Of a stretch of 64,000 nt of DNA, positions 19,314-27,480 are shown in pieces; positions within the stretch are counted from its first letter, which is position 1, and every line of letters starts with the position of its first letter. Origin of the DNA: Rhizobiales bacterium NRL2. GTDB lineage: Bacteria; Pseudomonadota; Alphaproteobacteria; Minwuiales; Minwuiaceae. Made by a program: the position numbers and the translations under genes. Where the stretch lies: NCBI GenBank assembly GCA_001664005.1, contig CP016093.1:2053001-2117000 (forward strand), read 5' to 3'. The notes beneath the pieces are model-generated. The model was not told where the DNA came from and made no database searches. It was given only the letters and a program-made list of their open reading frames with translations.

Positions 19314-19349
19314 TATAAAGATGATCGCCCGGCAGCGTGGCACGGAGGT

Positions 19350-19562
19350 GGAAGCCTCCGCCGCCGGAGCGGCGAAGGCTTCCTTTCCGGCTCGCGGCGC
19401 GGCCGGACGCTACGCAATGTGCGGGCCGCGGGCCGAACCGGTAACAGGGGTGAGCGGACAGCAGGCGGTGGCCCTGCGCCGCGGGGGAGGACCCGGCCGA
19501 GGGGGTGGCCGGGTCCTCCGAGGCGCGAGCGCCGCATCCGCTCCATGGGCATGGAAGATGCG
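19350..19562. ncRNA. Candidate structured RNA (hairpin cluster)
   Basis: Hairpins seen: (a) 19350-19357 with 19376-19383, containing an inner GCCGC/GCGGC stem; (b) a perfect 13-bp stem 19486-19498 with 19507-19519; (c) GGCGC/GCGCC at 19522-19533; (d) CGCATC/GATGCG at 19533-19538 and 19557-19562, enclosing TCCAT/ATGGA. Four stems in 215 non-coding bases suggest a folded RNA. I could not match it to RNase P RNA, SRP RNA, tmRNA, 6S RNA or a known riboswitch. The transcribed strand is unknown. Confidence 0.3.
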
Positions 19563-19990
19563 GTTCCGCGCCGTTCCCTTGGTGCGTCGGGCGATCCGGC
19601 TACCGCGCCCGACTGTCCTCAATCTGGTATCGCTCCGGCACAACGCCAGCAGGATCACGGAAGGGCATCGCGTTGGTCACAACGCGGTCACGGAATACCG
19701 CGATCCTCGCCGGAACGGAGATGCCGGCGCGGATGCAATCGGTGGCGCGGGCTGTCCCTTGCCACTGCTCAGGCAAATGGGGCTTCCAACGTTTCTGACA
19801 ATGCCAAATGGAATTATTCCATCTCTTGAATGACCGATGTCACAGCCCGCCGTGCCTGGGCCGGCGGATCGCCGGTCCCGATCCGTTCAAAGGCGCTCCC
19901 GCCGGCCGGCGGTGATCGGTGCGCATCGGCTTGCGCCGTCGGAGCGCTGGCTGTAGGTCCGTCGCAGGGTGGATCCGAGGGAGGCAAGCT

Positions 19991-21541
19991 GTGAAGGTTC
20001 TGGGCGACATTCTTCGTCATCATGCGGCCGAACGAGGCGGCAAGACGGCGCTGAAGTTCGGCGGCCGCGAACACAGCTATGCGGATCTCGATCGATCGAC
20101 CAACCGGGTCGCCAACGCGCTTCGCGCCGCGGGCCTGGGCAAGGGCGCGCGCATCGCGCTGCTGGCCGCCAATACCGACCGCTTCTTCGAACTTCAGTTC
20201 GGCGCCGCCAAGGCAGGCGTCGTTCTGGTGCCGGTCAATTTCCGTCTGGCGCCGCCGGAGGTCGCCTTCGTCGTCAACGACGCAGGGGCCGAGATATTCT
20301 TCGTCGATGCCGCCCATGCCGCCCTGGTGCGCCGGATCGCGGGCGACCTGCCGACGGTGAAGCGGATCGTCGCCGTCGACTTTGCCGACGACGAATGGAC
20401 GGACTATCTGGCCTGGCGCGACCGGGGCGGCGACCATGAATGCGGCGTCGAGGTGCTGGAGACGGACACGGCCTGCCAGATGTACACCTCCGGCACCACG
20501 GGGCACCCCAAGGGCGTCGAACTGATGCACTGCAACCTGATGTCCCTGATGCCGGCGGCGACACGGCGCTGGGCCAACTGGAATGCGGATGACGTCAACC
20601 TGATCTGCATGCCGCTGTTCCACATTGCCGGCGGCGGCTGGGGCATCGTCGGTCTCTACTCGGGCTGCACCAACATCCTGCACGCCGACGTCGATCCGGG
20701 CCTGATCCTGGAGACCATCGAGACCGAACGGGTCTCGATCGTGCTGTTCGTGCCGGCGGTGATCCTGTTCCTGACCCAGCATCCGAAGGTGAAGGACACG
20801 GATTTCTCCTCGTTGCGGCTGGTGATCTACGGCGCCTCGCCGATCCCGCTGGACCTGCTGCAGCGCGCCGTCGGCCTGTTCGGCTGCGACTTCGCCCAGG
20901 TCTACGGCCTGACCGAGACGTCAGGCGCCATCACCTATCTGCCGCCCGAGGAACACCGTCCGGAGGGCGGCCCGCGCATGAAGTCCTGCGGCAAGGCCCA
21001 CGAGGCGGTCGAGATCCGCATCGTCGACGACGAGGGCCGGGAGATGCCGGCCGGCGAGGTCGGCGAGATCATCTGCCGTACGCCGCAGAACATGAAGGGC
21101 TACTGGAAGCGCCCCGAGGCGACCGCGGCGGTGCTGCGCGAGGGCTGGTTCCGCACCGGCGATGCCGGCTATCTGGACGCGGACGGCTATCTCTACATCC
21201 ACGACCGCATCAAGGACATGATCGTCTCCGGCGGCGAGAACATCTATCCGGCCGAGGTGGAGAGCGCGCTGTTCGGCCACCCCGCGATCGCTGACATCGC
21301 GGTGATCGGCGTGCCCGACGCGAAGTGGGGCGAGGCGGTCAAGGCCGTGGTCGTGCTGAAGGAAGGCGCGCGCCTGACCGAGGACGAGCTGGTCGCCTAC
21401 GCCCGGGAGCGCATTGCCGGGTACAAGGCCCCGAAGTCGGTGGATTTCGTCGCCGAGCTGCCGCGCAACCCGTCGGGCAAGATCCTGAAGCGGGAACTGC
21501 GTGCGCCCTACTGGGAAGGCCGGGACCGGCAGGTGAACTGA
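19991..21541 (+). CDS. Long-chain-type acyl-CoA synthetase (AMP-dependent ligase)
   Basis: 516 residues from a GTG with GGGAGG seven bases upstream. The adenylation P-loop YTSGTTGHPKGVELMHCN, the QVYGLTETSGA block, the hinge region GWFRTGDAGYLDADGYLYI with DRIKDMIVSGGENIYP, and the C-terminal catalytic Lys in NPSGKILKREL are all intact. Members activate medium/long-chain or aromatic carboxylates to CoA thioesters. It stands apart from the catabolic cluster at the left edge, and its substrate is unknown. Confidence 0.93.
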   Translation: MKVLGDILRHHAAERGGKTALKFGGREHSYADLDRSTNRVANALRAAGLGKGARIALLAANTDRFFELQFGAAKAGVVLVPVNFRLAPPEVAFVVNDAGAEIFFVDAAHAALVRRIAGDLPTVKRIVAVDFADDEWTDYLAWRDRGGDHECGVEVLETDTACQMYTSGTTGHPKGVELMHCNLMSLMPAATRRWANWNADDVNLICMPLFHIAGGGWGIVGLYSGCTNILHADVDPGLILETIETERVSIVLFVPAVILFLTQHPKVKDTDFSSLRLVIYGASPIPLDLLQRAVGLFGCDFAQVYGLTETSGAITYLPPEEHRPEGGPRMKSCGKAHEAVEIRIVDDEGREMPAGEVGEIICRTPQNMKGYWKRPEATAAVLREGWFRTGDAGYLDADGYLYIHDRIKDMIVSGGENIYPAEVESALFGHPAIADIAVIGVPDAKWGEAVKAVVVLKEGARLTEDELVAYARERIAGYKAPKSVDFVAELPRNPSGKILKRELRAPYWEGRDRQVN

Positions 21542-21620
21542 CTGCCTGCCGGGTGCTGCGAATGACGGTCCGGCGAAGTTCGCGCTTGCGGGCCGCGCCG
21601 CTTCCGCGCCAGATCGCGCG

Positions 21621-22496
21621 ATGAACTCGTCGGCCGACAATCTCCGGGGCGCGCTGCTGATGTCGGTCTGCATGGCCGGCTATGGCATCAACGACGCCAT
21701 GATGAAGCTCGCCTCGGCGGACGTGGGGTTCTTCCAGGCCCTGCTGGTGCGCGGGCTGTTCGCCACGACCATGCTGGCGCTCATCGCCTGGCGGCGCGGC
21801 GCCCTGATGGTCTCCGTCCCGCGCGGCGACCGGACGATCCTCGCCTGGCGCATCGTCGGCGAGGTCGGCGGCACCTACTGCTTCCTGCAGGCGCTGTTCA
21901 ACATGCCCATCGCCAACGCCACGGCGATCCTGCAGTCCATGCCGCTGGCGGTGACGCTGGCGGGGGCGCTGTTCCTGCGGGAGCCGGTGGGCTGGCGGCG
22001 CTACAGCGCCATTCTGGTCGGCTTCGCGGGCGTCCTCATCATCGTCCGGCCCGGCTCGGAGGGCTTCAACGCCTATTCGCTCTGGGCGCTGGCCGCGGTC
22101 TGCTTCATCGTGCTCAGGGACATCATGACCCGGCGGCTGACGGCGTCGATTCCGTCCGCCTTCGTCGCCCTGCTGACCGCCTTCTTCATCACGCTGATGG
22201 GCGCGGTCTTCGCGCCGACGCAGGAATGGCGGCCCATCGGCGGCTACGAGATCGCCCTGCTGGGCGGCGCGGCCTGTTTCCTGATCACCGGCTACACGTC
22301 ATCGGTGGCGGCGATGCGGGTGGGCGATATCGGCTTCATCTCGCCCTTCCGCTACACCATCCTGATCTGGGCGATCCTCTCCGGCATCGTCGTCTTCGGC
22401 CACTGGCCCGACCGCTGGACCCTGATCGGGTCGGCCATTGTCGTGGTCACCGGCATCTATACATTTTACCGCGAACGCCGCCTGGCCGGGCGTTGA
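21621..22496 (+). CDS. DMT superfamily transporter (EamA family)
   Basis: 291 residues with about ten hydrophobic helices and the internal duplication of two EamA domains (roughly 8-140 and 150-288). Typical features are LLVRGLFATTMLALIAW early on, MPIANATAILQSMPLAVTLAGA at the end of the first repeat, and a short basic C-terminus (FYRERRLAGR). Members export metabolites or amino acids, or exchange drugs; the substrate cannot be read from sequence. It lies 79 bases downstream of the CoA ligase on the same strand. Confidence 0.9.
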   Translation: MNSSADNLRGALLMSVCMAGYGINDAMMKLASADVGFFQALLVRGLFATTMLALIAWRRGALMVSVPRGDRTILAWRIVGEVGGTYCFLQALFNMPIANATAILQSMPLAVTLAGALFLREPVGWRRYSAILVGFAGVLIIVRPGSEGFNAYSLWALAAVCFIVLRDIMTRRLTASIPSAFVALLTAFFITLMGAVFAPTQEWRPIGGYEIALLGGAACFLITGYTSSVAAMRVGDIGFISPFRYTILIWAILSGIVVFGHWPDRWTLIGSAIVVVTGIYTFYRERRLAGR

Positions 22497-22517
22497 GGCG
22501 GAAACCGGGGAATCCCG

Positions 22518-22537
22518 GCATAAGCATGCGCTTATGC
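22518..22537. promoter_or_regulatory. 8-bp inverted repeat upstream of the PepSY operon
   Basis: GCATAAGC/GCTTATGC (22518-22525 and 22530-22537, 4-base spacer) lies about 98 bases before the PepSY start. It has no following T-run on either strand, so a protein-binding site is as likely as a terminator for the transporter gene. The LuxR-type protein encoded by the operon is one candidate binder. Confidence 0.4.
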
Positions 22538-22634
22538 GGGGCATTGTAAGCGCCGGGTCGATACCGGACCCCGGGTCCGTGCGCCATTGAAAGGGGGCGG
22601 CTGCGACGCCGCGAACCGGAGATGGAGATGTCCG

Positions 22635-23042
22635 ATGAAGGCCATGATCATGCTTGCCCTGACCGCGCCACTTCTGATCGCCTCACCTGTAATGGCGTCC
22701 GATCGCCAGGGCGACGACCGTGGCGTCCGCGCCGAATATGGCGACCATGAGCGACGCGAATACCGGCAGCGCGACCGTGAGCACGAAACGCGCGGCGACC
22801 GGGACGATGAAGGCCGGAAAAGTCGGGAAGGTCACGACGAAGGATATCGCCGCGGCGAAGCCGAAGCCCGGGCGATCGATGACGATATTGTCCGCCAACT
22901 GACGGACGAAGGCTACCGCATCGTGCGGATGGAGCGCGAGCATGGCCGGGTCGAGATAAAGGCGATCCGCGACGGGCGGGTCTACGAGATCGATGTCGAT
23001 GGCGCGGACGGCCGCGTTCTCCGCGTCCGGGAAGACGACTGA
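22635..23042 (+). CDS. Secreted PepSY-domain-like protein
   Basis: 135 residues with a signal peptide (MKAMIMLALTAPLLIASPVM, cleavage near ASPVMA-S). A highly charged linker rich in Asp, Arg, Glu and His follows (about 22-85), then a C-terminal PepSY-like fold: DIVRQLTDEGYRIVRMERE and VYEIDVDGADGRVLRV. PepSY domains occur in periplasmic inhibitors and in partners of redox or two-component systems. The ATG at 22635 follows GGAGATG. Its stop overlaps the cytochrome start by one base, so the two proteins are probably made together. Confidence 0.85.
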   Translation: MKAMIMLALTAPLLIASPVMASDRQGDDRGVRAEYGDHERREYRQRDREHETRGDRDDEGRKSREGHDEGYRRGEAEARAIDDDIVRQLTDEGYRIVRMEREHGRVEIKAIRDGRVYEIDVDGADGRVLRVREDD

Positions 23043-23656
23043 TGGCCTCCGAAGCAGGTCAAGCGCCGGACCGCATATGGGATCCCCTGGTCCGTCTCAC
23101 CCACTGGGGCGTGGCGGCAGCGGTGCTGCTCAACGGTCTGGTGATCGATGAACACGCGCTGGCCCACATCTGGATCGGCTACGTAGCGCTCGGACTGCTG
23201 GCGCTGCGGGTCATGTGGGGGGTCGTGGGCACCGCGCCGGCCCGGTTCTCGGCCTTCCCGCCGAGCCTCTCGGCTGCGCTGGGGCACATTGGCGACTTGA
23301 TGACCGGCCGTCACCGGCGGCATGATTCCCACAATCCGCTTGGGGCCCTGATGGTTTATGCCCTCTGGGGTTCCCTGGCGCTGGTTTCCGTGACCGGCGT
23401 GATGATGGAAAGTTCGCCCTTTCCGGCCGCTTCCGACGCTCAGGTGGAGCGTTACGAAACCCACGATGAGGACGGGCACGACGACGAGGGGGAAGAGGTT
23501 CTGGAAGAGGTGCACGAGGTCTTCGCCAACCTGCTCCTGCTGCTTGCCGCGCTGCATGTCGGCGGCGTGATCCTTGAGAGCCGTCTGTCCGGGGTGAACC
23601 TGGCGCGGCAGATGGTGACGGGCCGGCGGGAGACGCCGCGTTCCCGGCGCGAATGA
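23042..23656 (+). CDS. Cytochrome b561-type di-haem membrane protein
   Basis: 204 residues with four membrane helices: about 19-35, 40-60, 98-120 and 158-175. Conserved His residues sit in RLTHWGVAAAVLLNG, LAHIWIGYVALG, NPLGALMVYALWG and LAALHVGGVI, the usual b-haem ligands of the COG3658 group. Between helices 3 and 4 is an acidic/His stretch (ETHDEDGHDDEGEEVLEE) that could bind metal. Such cytochromes pass electrons across the inner membrane, often to a soluble partner. It is coupled to the PepSY gene upstream and the LuxR gene downstream. Confidence 0.92.
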   Translation: MASEAGQAPDRIWDPLVRLTHWGVAAAVLLNGLVIDEHALAHIWIGYVALGLLALRVMWGVVGTAPARFSAFPPSLSAALGHIGDLMTGRHRRHDSHNPLGALMVYALWGSLALVSVTGVMMESSPFPAASDAQVERYETHDEDGHDDEGEEVLEEVHEVFANLLLLLAALHVGGVILESRLSGVNLARQMVTGRRETPRSRRE

Positions 23657-24174
23657 CCGCCAGGCAGAAAGATCCGGGACACGGCGCCGGCGACCGGCGG
23701 GCGGCCATCCTGGCCGTCCTGCTGGCCGTCCAGGCGCTCTGTGCTGTCTTCTTCGTCGGCGATGTGATCACCGATTTCGGCCGTGTCGGTCTCGATCTGC
23801 ACACGGCCTTCGAAGCGCTGGTCGCCCTGATGCTGGTGGCGGGCGTCGTCCTTGGCGGGCTCGAGATGCGCCGCACGCTGGAACGGAACCAGCGCGCCGA
23901 AGCCGCGCTGTCGGTGGCATCCGGCGCCTTCGTCGAACTGATCGACAGCTATTTCGCCAGATGGAAACTGACTCCGGCGGAGTCGGATGTGGCGATGCTG
24001 GCGTTGAAGGGCTTCGACGTGGCCGAGATCGCCGGCTTCCGCAGCGCCGCGCAGGGTACCGTCCGGGCCCAGCTCGCCCGTGTCTACGCCAAGGCCGGCG
24101 TTTCCAACCGCACCCAGCTCGTCGGCCTGTTCGTCGAGGAACTCATGGGCGGCGGGGTCCACAACGCGGTCTGA
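23653..24174 (+). CDS. Membrane-anchored LuxR-type transcriptional regulator
   Basis: 173 residues, overlapping the cytochrome gene by four bases (ATGA). Two N-terminal membrane helices (about 17-37 LAVLLAVQALCAVFFVGDVI; 50-68 FEALVALMLVAGVVLGG), a short coiled linker (EMRRTLERNQRAEAAL), and a C-terminal LuxR HTH. The HTH reads LTPAESDVAMLALKGFDVAE, then TVRAQLARVYAKAGVSNRTQL. There is no receiver or ligand-binding domain, so the signal must come through the membrane segment or a partner. Coupling to PepSY and b561 genes suggests a redox or envelope signal. The target is unknown, perhaps its own operon. Confidence 0.9.
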   Translation: MTARQKDPGHGAGDRRAAILAVLLAVQALCAVFFVGDVITDFGRVGLDLHTAFEALVALMLVAGVVLGGLEMRRTLERNQRAEAALSVASGAFVELIDSYFARWKLTPAESDVAMLALKGFDVAEIAGFRSAAQGTVRAQLARVYAKAGVSNRTQLVGLFVEELMGGGVHNAV

Positions 24175-24177
24175 GCG

Positions 24178-24603
24178 TCACACCCCGCCAATCAATCGCC
24201 GCTGCAGTTCCGGGTCGGGCAGGGCGCAGAGTTCGGCCCGGCCGAAGAGAGCATAGCGGTTGCGCGCGATGCGGCGGTAGAGCCAGTTCTGCGCCGGGCG
24301 GGGGAGGACCCTGAAGGCGCCGAGCAGGCGTCCGGCGCCGCCCAGCCGCGCGCCGGCGGCGATCACGGCTTCCAGCGAGGTCCGGACCTGTCCCCGTTCG
24401 ATGTAGAGCCAGCTTTCGGGGTCGTCCGGGTCGAGGCCCAGTCCGGCCAGAAGCCGACGCCCCAGCGGACTGGCCGCCGTGGCGATACGGAACTCGCCGC
24501 GTCTGTCGTGGCGGGCGATCCAGCGTGCGGCGCCGGAGCACAGCGCGCAATCGCCGTCCATGATCAGCAGGTGCTCGGGCAGGTCGCCGCCGTCACCGGT
24601 CAC
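24178..24603 (-). CDS. DCC-family thiol-disulfide oxidoreductase (DUF393)
   Basis: 141 residues from a GTG with a GGGAG site, 14 bases after the VOC gene stop. The family signature D-G-D-C-x2-C is in MDGDCALCSGAARWIARHD near the N-terminus, followed by RIATAASPLGRRLLAGLGLD and the usual FRVLPRPAQNWLYRRIARNRY segment. The CxxC places it among thioredoxin-like DCC proteins, whose substrates are mostly unknown. It converges with the LuxR gene, leaving three bases between the two stops. Confidence 0.88.
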   Translation of the reverse strand: MTGDGGDLPEHLLIMDGDCALCSGAARWIARHDRRGEFRIATAASPLGRRLLAGLGLDPDDPESWLYIERGQVRTSLEAVIAAGARLGGAGRLLGAFRVLPRPAQNWLYRRIARNRYALFGRAELCALPDPELQRRLIGGV

Positions 24604-24617
24604 GGGCCTCTCCCGCC

Positions 24618-24965
24618 CTATTCCAGCAGGGTCAGGACATTGCCGGCCGGGTCGCGGAAATGCGCGAGCGTGCCGCCCCATTCCTGCTTTTCCGGCGGGC
24701 CCTCGAAGCGCACGCCCCGGCCGCTGAGGGTCTCGTAGGCGGCGCCGATGTTGTCGATGGTCATCGAGATGCCGACGAACCGGCCGACCAGGCCCTTGTC
24801 GGCCGCCTTCGCCTCCTCGACGATCAGCTCCGCATTCTCCAGGCCGTAGCCGGCGGCCCGCATCCCGTCGGCCCGCCAGTTGGTCGGCAGGGCCAGCAGG
24901 TCGGAATAGAATTCGTGCGCCTTGTCGAAGTCGTCGACGAAGATGCGTACGCCATACAGTTTCAT
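24618..24965 (-). CDS. VOC-family (glyoxalase/dioxygenase-like) protein
   Basis: 115 residues, a single vicinal-oxygen-chelate unit with paired beta-alpha-beta-beta-beta modules: YGVRIFVDDFDKAHEFYSDL at the start and GGTLAHFRDPAGNVLTLLE at the end, where the Glu is the usual metal-ligand position. The first His of enzymatic members is not clear (VRIFV instead of xxHxx), so a binding or resistance-like role is also possible. It is co-oriented with the DCC gene, probably as one unit. Confidence 0.88.
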   Translation of the reverse strand: MKLYGVRIFVDDFDKAHEFYSDLLALPTNWRADGMRAAGYGLENAELIVEEAKAADKGLVGRFVGISMTIDNIGAAYETLSGRGVRFEGPPEKQEWGGTLAHFRDPAGNVLTLLE

Positions 24966-25027
24966 TGTCGGCCTCCCGGGGTTCCGTTTCCCCGCATATG
25001 GGCCTCGGGTCTGCGATTGCAGCGGGG

Positions 25028-25056
25028 CCGGGGGTCGGTCCTCCGCCGCCCCCCGG
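25028..25056 (-). terminator. GC-rich hairpin after the TRAP transporter operon
   Basis: CCGGGGG/CCCCCGG (25028-25034 with 25050-25056) lies just past the dctM-like stop. It has no U-tract, so it is at best a weak terminator. Confidence 0.3.
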
Positions 25057-25064
25057 ACGCCGCG

Positions 25065-26663
25065 CTATTGCAGCATCAGCCTGGGCAGCCAGAGGGTGAC
25101 CTGCGGGAACAGGATGACGACGCCGAGACCGATCACCTGCAGCGTCACGAACGGGATGATGCCCCGGTAGATCGACTGCATCTTCACCTCAGGCGGCGCC
25201 ACGCCCTTCATGTAGAACAGCGCGAAGCCGAATGGTGGTGTCAGGAACGATGTCTGCAGATTCACGGCCACCAGGATCGCGAACCAGTAGATCACCTGTT
25301 CCTGGATCTGCTGGAAGGGCAGGCCCTCGACGCCCAGATGGCTTGCGAACTCGGGCGAGAAGGCCTGGATGACGGGCGCGAAGACCGGCAGGATGATCAG
25401 GGTGATCTCCAGGAAGTCGAAGAAGAAACCCATCAGGAAGACCGAGAACATCAGCAGGAACAGCAGCGGCCATGCGCCCAGGTCGAGGACTTCGATCAGC
25501 TCGATGATCAGATCCTCGCCATAGACGTTGCGGAAGATGGTGGAGAACGCCGTCGCGCCGACGAAGATGAAGAAGATCATCGCCGTGGTCAGCCCCGTAC
25601 GGTGGCAGACTTCCCGCACGACCTCCTTCGTCAGCGTGCGGTTGAAGGCGGCCAGTATCATCGAGCCGAAGGCGCCGATGCCCGCGGCCTCGGTCGGGGT
25701 GGCCCAGCCGGCGAAGATCGACCCCAGCACCATGATGATCAGGAAGATCGGCGGCACGAAGCCCTTCAGGATGCCGCCGAAGATGGTGTTGCCCTCCTTG
25801 CGGCCCATCATCATCGAATAGGTGAAGATGGCGAGGAAGCCGATCAGCGACCAGTTCACCCAGTCGATGCCCAGTCGCGAGAGGACGTAGACGGCGATCA
25901 CGATGGCCACGGTGACCGAGAAATAGACGGCGACGTTCCGGAAGTTCGTCGGATCGACGTGAATCATGTCTTCGGGCAGGGGCGGGGCGACGCTCGGGTT
26001 AATCGTCGCCCGGGTCATGATGTAGATGAAGTAGAGGCCCGAAAGCACCAGACCCGGCAGCACCGCGCCGATGAACAGGTTGCCGACCGACACCGCCAGC
26101 AGGTTGGCCATCAGCACCAGCATGATCGAGGGCGGGATCAGGATGCCCAGCGTCGCGCTGGCGGCGATGGTGCCGGTGGCCAGCGAATGCTGGTAGCCGC
26201 GCCGGAGCATGGTCGGCAGCGCCAGCAGGGTCATCATCACGACCGAGGCGCCGATGATGCCGGTGGTCGCGGCCATGATGGTGCCCATGACGGTGATCGA
26301 GAGCGCGAGGCCGCCGGGAACGCGGCGCAGCATGATCTGCAGAATGTGCAGCAGGTCGGCGGCGACGCGGCTGCGCTCCAGCATGGTGCCCATGAACACG
26401 AAACAGGGGATCGCCACCAGGATCGGGTTCTGCACCGCTCCCGAGGCGCCGTCGCCGCCCCAGATGCGGTTGATGACCTGATAGAAGATGGCGTAGTCCA
26501 GCACGCCGATGGCAATGCCCAGCAGGCCGAAGATCAGCGAGATGCCGCCAAGCGCGAAAGCGACCGGCAGGCCCGTGAACAGGGCCATGGCCAGCGCCAG
26601 GAACATGTAGCCGCCGATGTAGTCGTAGAGGTGATCGTCAATCAGCCATTCGAAGAATTCCAT
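25065..26663 (-). CDS. TRAP transporter large permease subunit (DctM-like)
   Basis: 532 residues, all hydrophobic helices with short loops, as in the 12-helix DctM/SiaM family. Landmarks include AIPCFVFMGTMLERSR early, GTIMAATTGIIGASVVMM, and ATPTEAAGIGAFGSMILA in the middle. An enlarged region around residues 180-260 makes it longer than the usual 425-440, as seen in the fused-loop TRAP subfamily tied to TakP-like binding proteins. It uses a Na+ gradient to drive uptake of the ligand delivered by the binding protein. It starts two bases after the small-subunit stop. Confidence 0.93.
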   Translation of the reverse strand: MEFFEWLIDDHLYDYIGGYMFLALAMALFTGLPVAFALGGISLIFGLLGIAIGVLDYAIFYQVINRIWGGDGASGAVQNPILVAIPCFVFMGTMLERSRVAADLLHILQIMLRRVPGGLALSITVMGTIMAATTGIIGASVVMMTLLALPTMLRRGYQHSLATGTIAASATLGILIPPSIMLVLMANLLAVSVGNLFIGAVLPGLVLSGLYFIYIMTRATINPSVAPPLPEDMIHVDPTNFRNVAVYFSVTVAIVIAVYVLSRLGIDWVNWSLIGFLAIFTYSMMMGRKEGNTIFGGILKGFVPPIFLIIMVLGSIFAGWATPTEAAGIGAFGSMILAAFNRTLTKEVVREVCHRTGLTTAMIFFIFVGATAFSTIFRNVYGEDLIIELIEVLDLGAWPLLFLLMFSVFLMGFFFDFLEITLIILPVFAPVIQAFSPEFASHLGVEGLPFQQIQEQVIYWFAILVAVNLQTSFLTPPFGFALFYMKGVAPPEVKMQSIYRGIIPFVTLQVIGLGVVILFPQVTLWLPRLMLQ

Positions 26664-26665
26664 CG

Positions 26666-27319
26666 TCAGCGCTCTCCCTCGACCGAAAGGACTTCCGGCC
26701 CGTCGTCCAGGGAGACCTTCGGCAGCACGTCGATATCGGTGAAGAAGGGGATGTCCTGTTCGGCGCGGACCCGCGCGTCCGGCGATCCCCAGAGATAGGC
26801 CGCGACGCGTATGGTCATGGCGAAGGCGGCGATCAGCATGACGAAGAAGCCGATCGGCATCGCCGACTTGATGACGTAGCGCCAGGGAATCCCGACCATC
26901 GATTCCGACCCCTCACCCTGATGGTAGGAAAGGGCCACCATGTCGATGGACTTGGCCAGCATGAAGCACAGGAACGGCATGGCGAACAGGATCAGGCCGA
27001 TGAATTCGATCCAGCACTGGGTTCGCCGAGAGCCCATTTCGCGGAAGATGTCGACGCGGACATGGGCGTTCATCAGATAGGCGAAGCCGAAACTCAGCAT
27101 CAGCAGCACGCCGTGGATGTGCCACTGCAGATCCTGCAGGATGAAGGAGACGGAATAGCCGTAGTGGATCGTGATCTCTGCGGACCATTCCTTGATGATG
27201 TCGATCTTCCGCGTGATCACGTCGAACATGATGATCATGATCAGCGGCAGGATCAGCCAGCTCGCCCCCTTCCCGATGGAGCGGGAGAAACGGTCGGCCG
27301 CGTCGGCGAGTTTGAGCAT
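26666..27319 (-). CDS. TRAP transporter small permease subunit (DctQ-like)
   Basis: 217 residues with four predicted helices: about 20-38 (SWLILPLIMIIMFDVITRK), 57-75, 95-115 and 150-175. The N-terminal ITRK and central MNAHVRVDIFREM motif fit DctQ proteins, with the conserved V-R-V-D segment after helix 2. It forms the membrane complex with the large permease downstream. It follows the binding-protein gene after a 161-base gap with two hairpins. Confidence 0.92.
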   Translation of the reverse strand: MLKLADAADRFSRSIGKGASWLILPLIMIIMFDVITRKIDIIKEWSAEITIHYGYSVSFILQDLQWHIHGVLLMLSFGFAYLMNAHVRVDIFREMGSRRTQCWIEFIGLILFAMPFLCFMLAKSIDMVALSYHQGEGSESMVGIPWRYVIKSAMPIGFFVMLIAAFAMTIRVAAYLWGSPDARVRAEQDIPFFTDIDVLPKVSLDDGPEVLSVEGER

Positions 27320-27397
27320 CTTGTCTGGAGTCCCGTCTTCCTGGGCGTTCGCGGACCCGGATCTGACGCTGCTGGGGCCCGTGCCGTTGGCAAGAAT

Positions 27398-27469
27398 CGA
27401 CCGGCGCGGGTACTCACGCCGGTCGTTGCAAAACCGGGTGCGGCGGCGGCCGCTGGCGGCCGCCGCCGC
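27398..27469 (-). promoter_or_regulatory. Two hairpins between the binding-protein and permease genes (attenuator or RNA stabiliser)
   Basis: Stem CGACCGGCG/CGCCGGTCG (27398-27406 with 27417-27425) and a perfect 14-bp GC stem (27440-27453 with 27456-27469, two-base loop) lie just after the binding-protein stop. The second is followed on the minus strand by ACCCGGTTTTG. This arrangement usually lowers permease expression relative to the abundant binding protein, or protects the 3' end of its mRNA. Confidence 0.55.
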
Positions 27470-27480
27470 GTCACGCCGGA

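Larger units (their letters stand above)
19226..19990. other. 765-base intergenic region without a convincing gene
   Basis: It separates divergent genes. The first 100 bases are AT-rich and hold the peroxiredoxin promoter region. From about 19340 to 19565 the sequence is very GC-rich and folds into several strong hairpins. The rest (19570-19990) shows no coding pattern and no tRNA; the last part carries the GGGAGG site of the CoA ligase. Reading frames across it are low-complexity, Arg-rich artefacts of GC bias. Confidence 0.6.

Noticed and set aside
19340-19565. RNase P RNA, SRP RNA, 6S RNA, tmRNA or a cobalamin/glycine riboswitch
   Set aside because: I looked for their hallmark conserved stretches (for example GAGGAAAGTCC for RNase P and the GGAAGCAGCC loop for SRP) and did not find them.
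19321-19833. Possible small protein gene in the 765-base gap
   Set aside because: Overlapping frames of similar length exist in several phases, none has a ribosome site, and the residues are Arg/Gly/Ala-rich. The hairpins point to RNA rather than protein.
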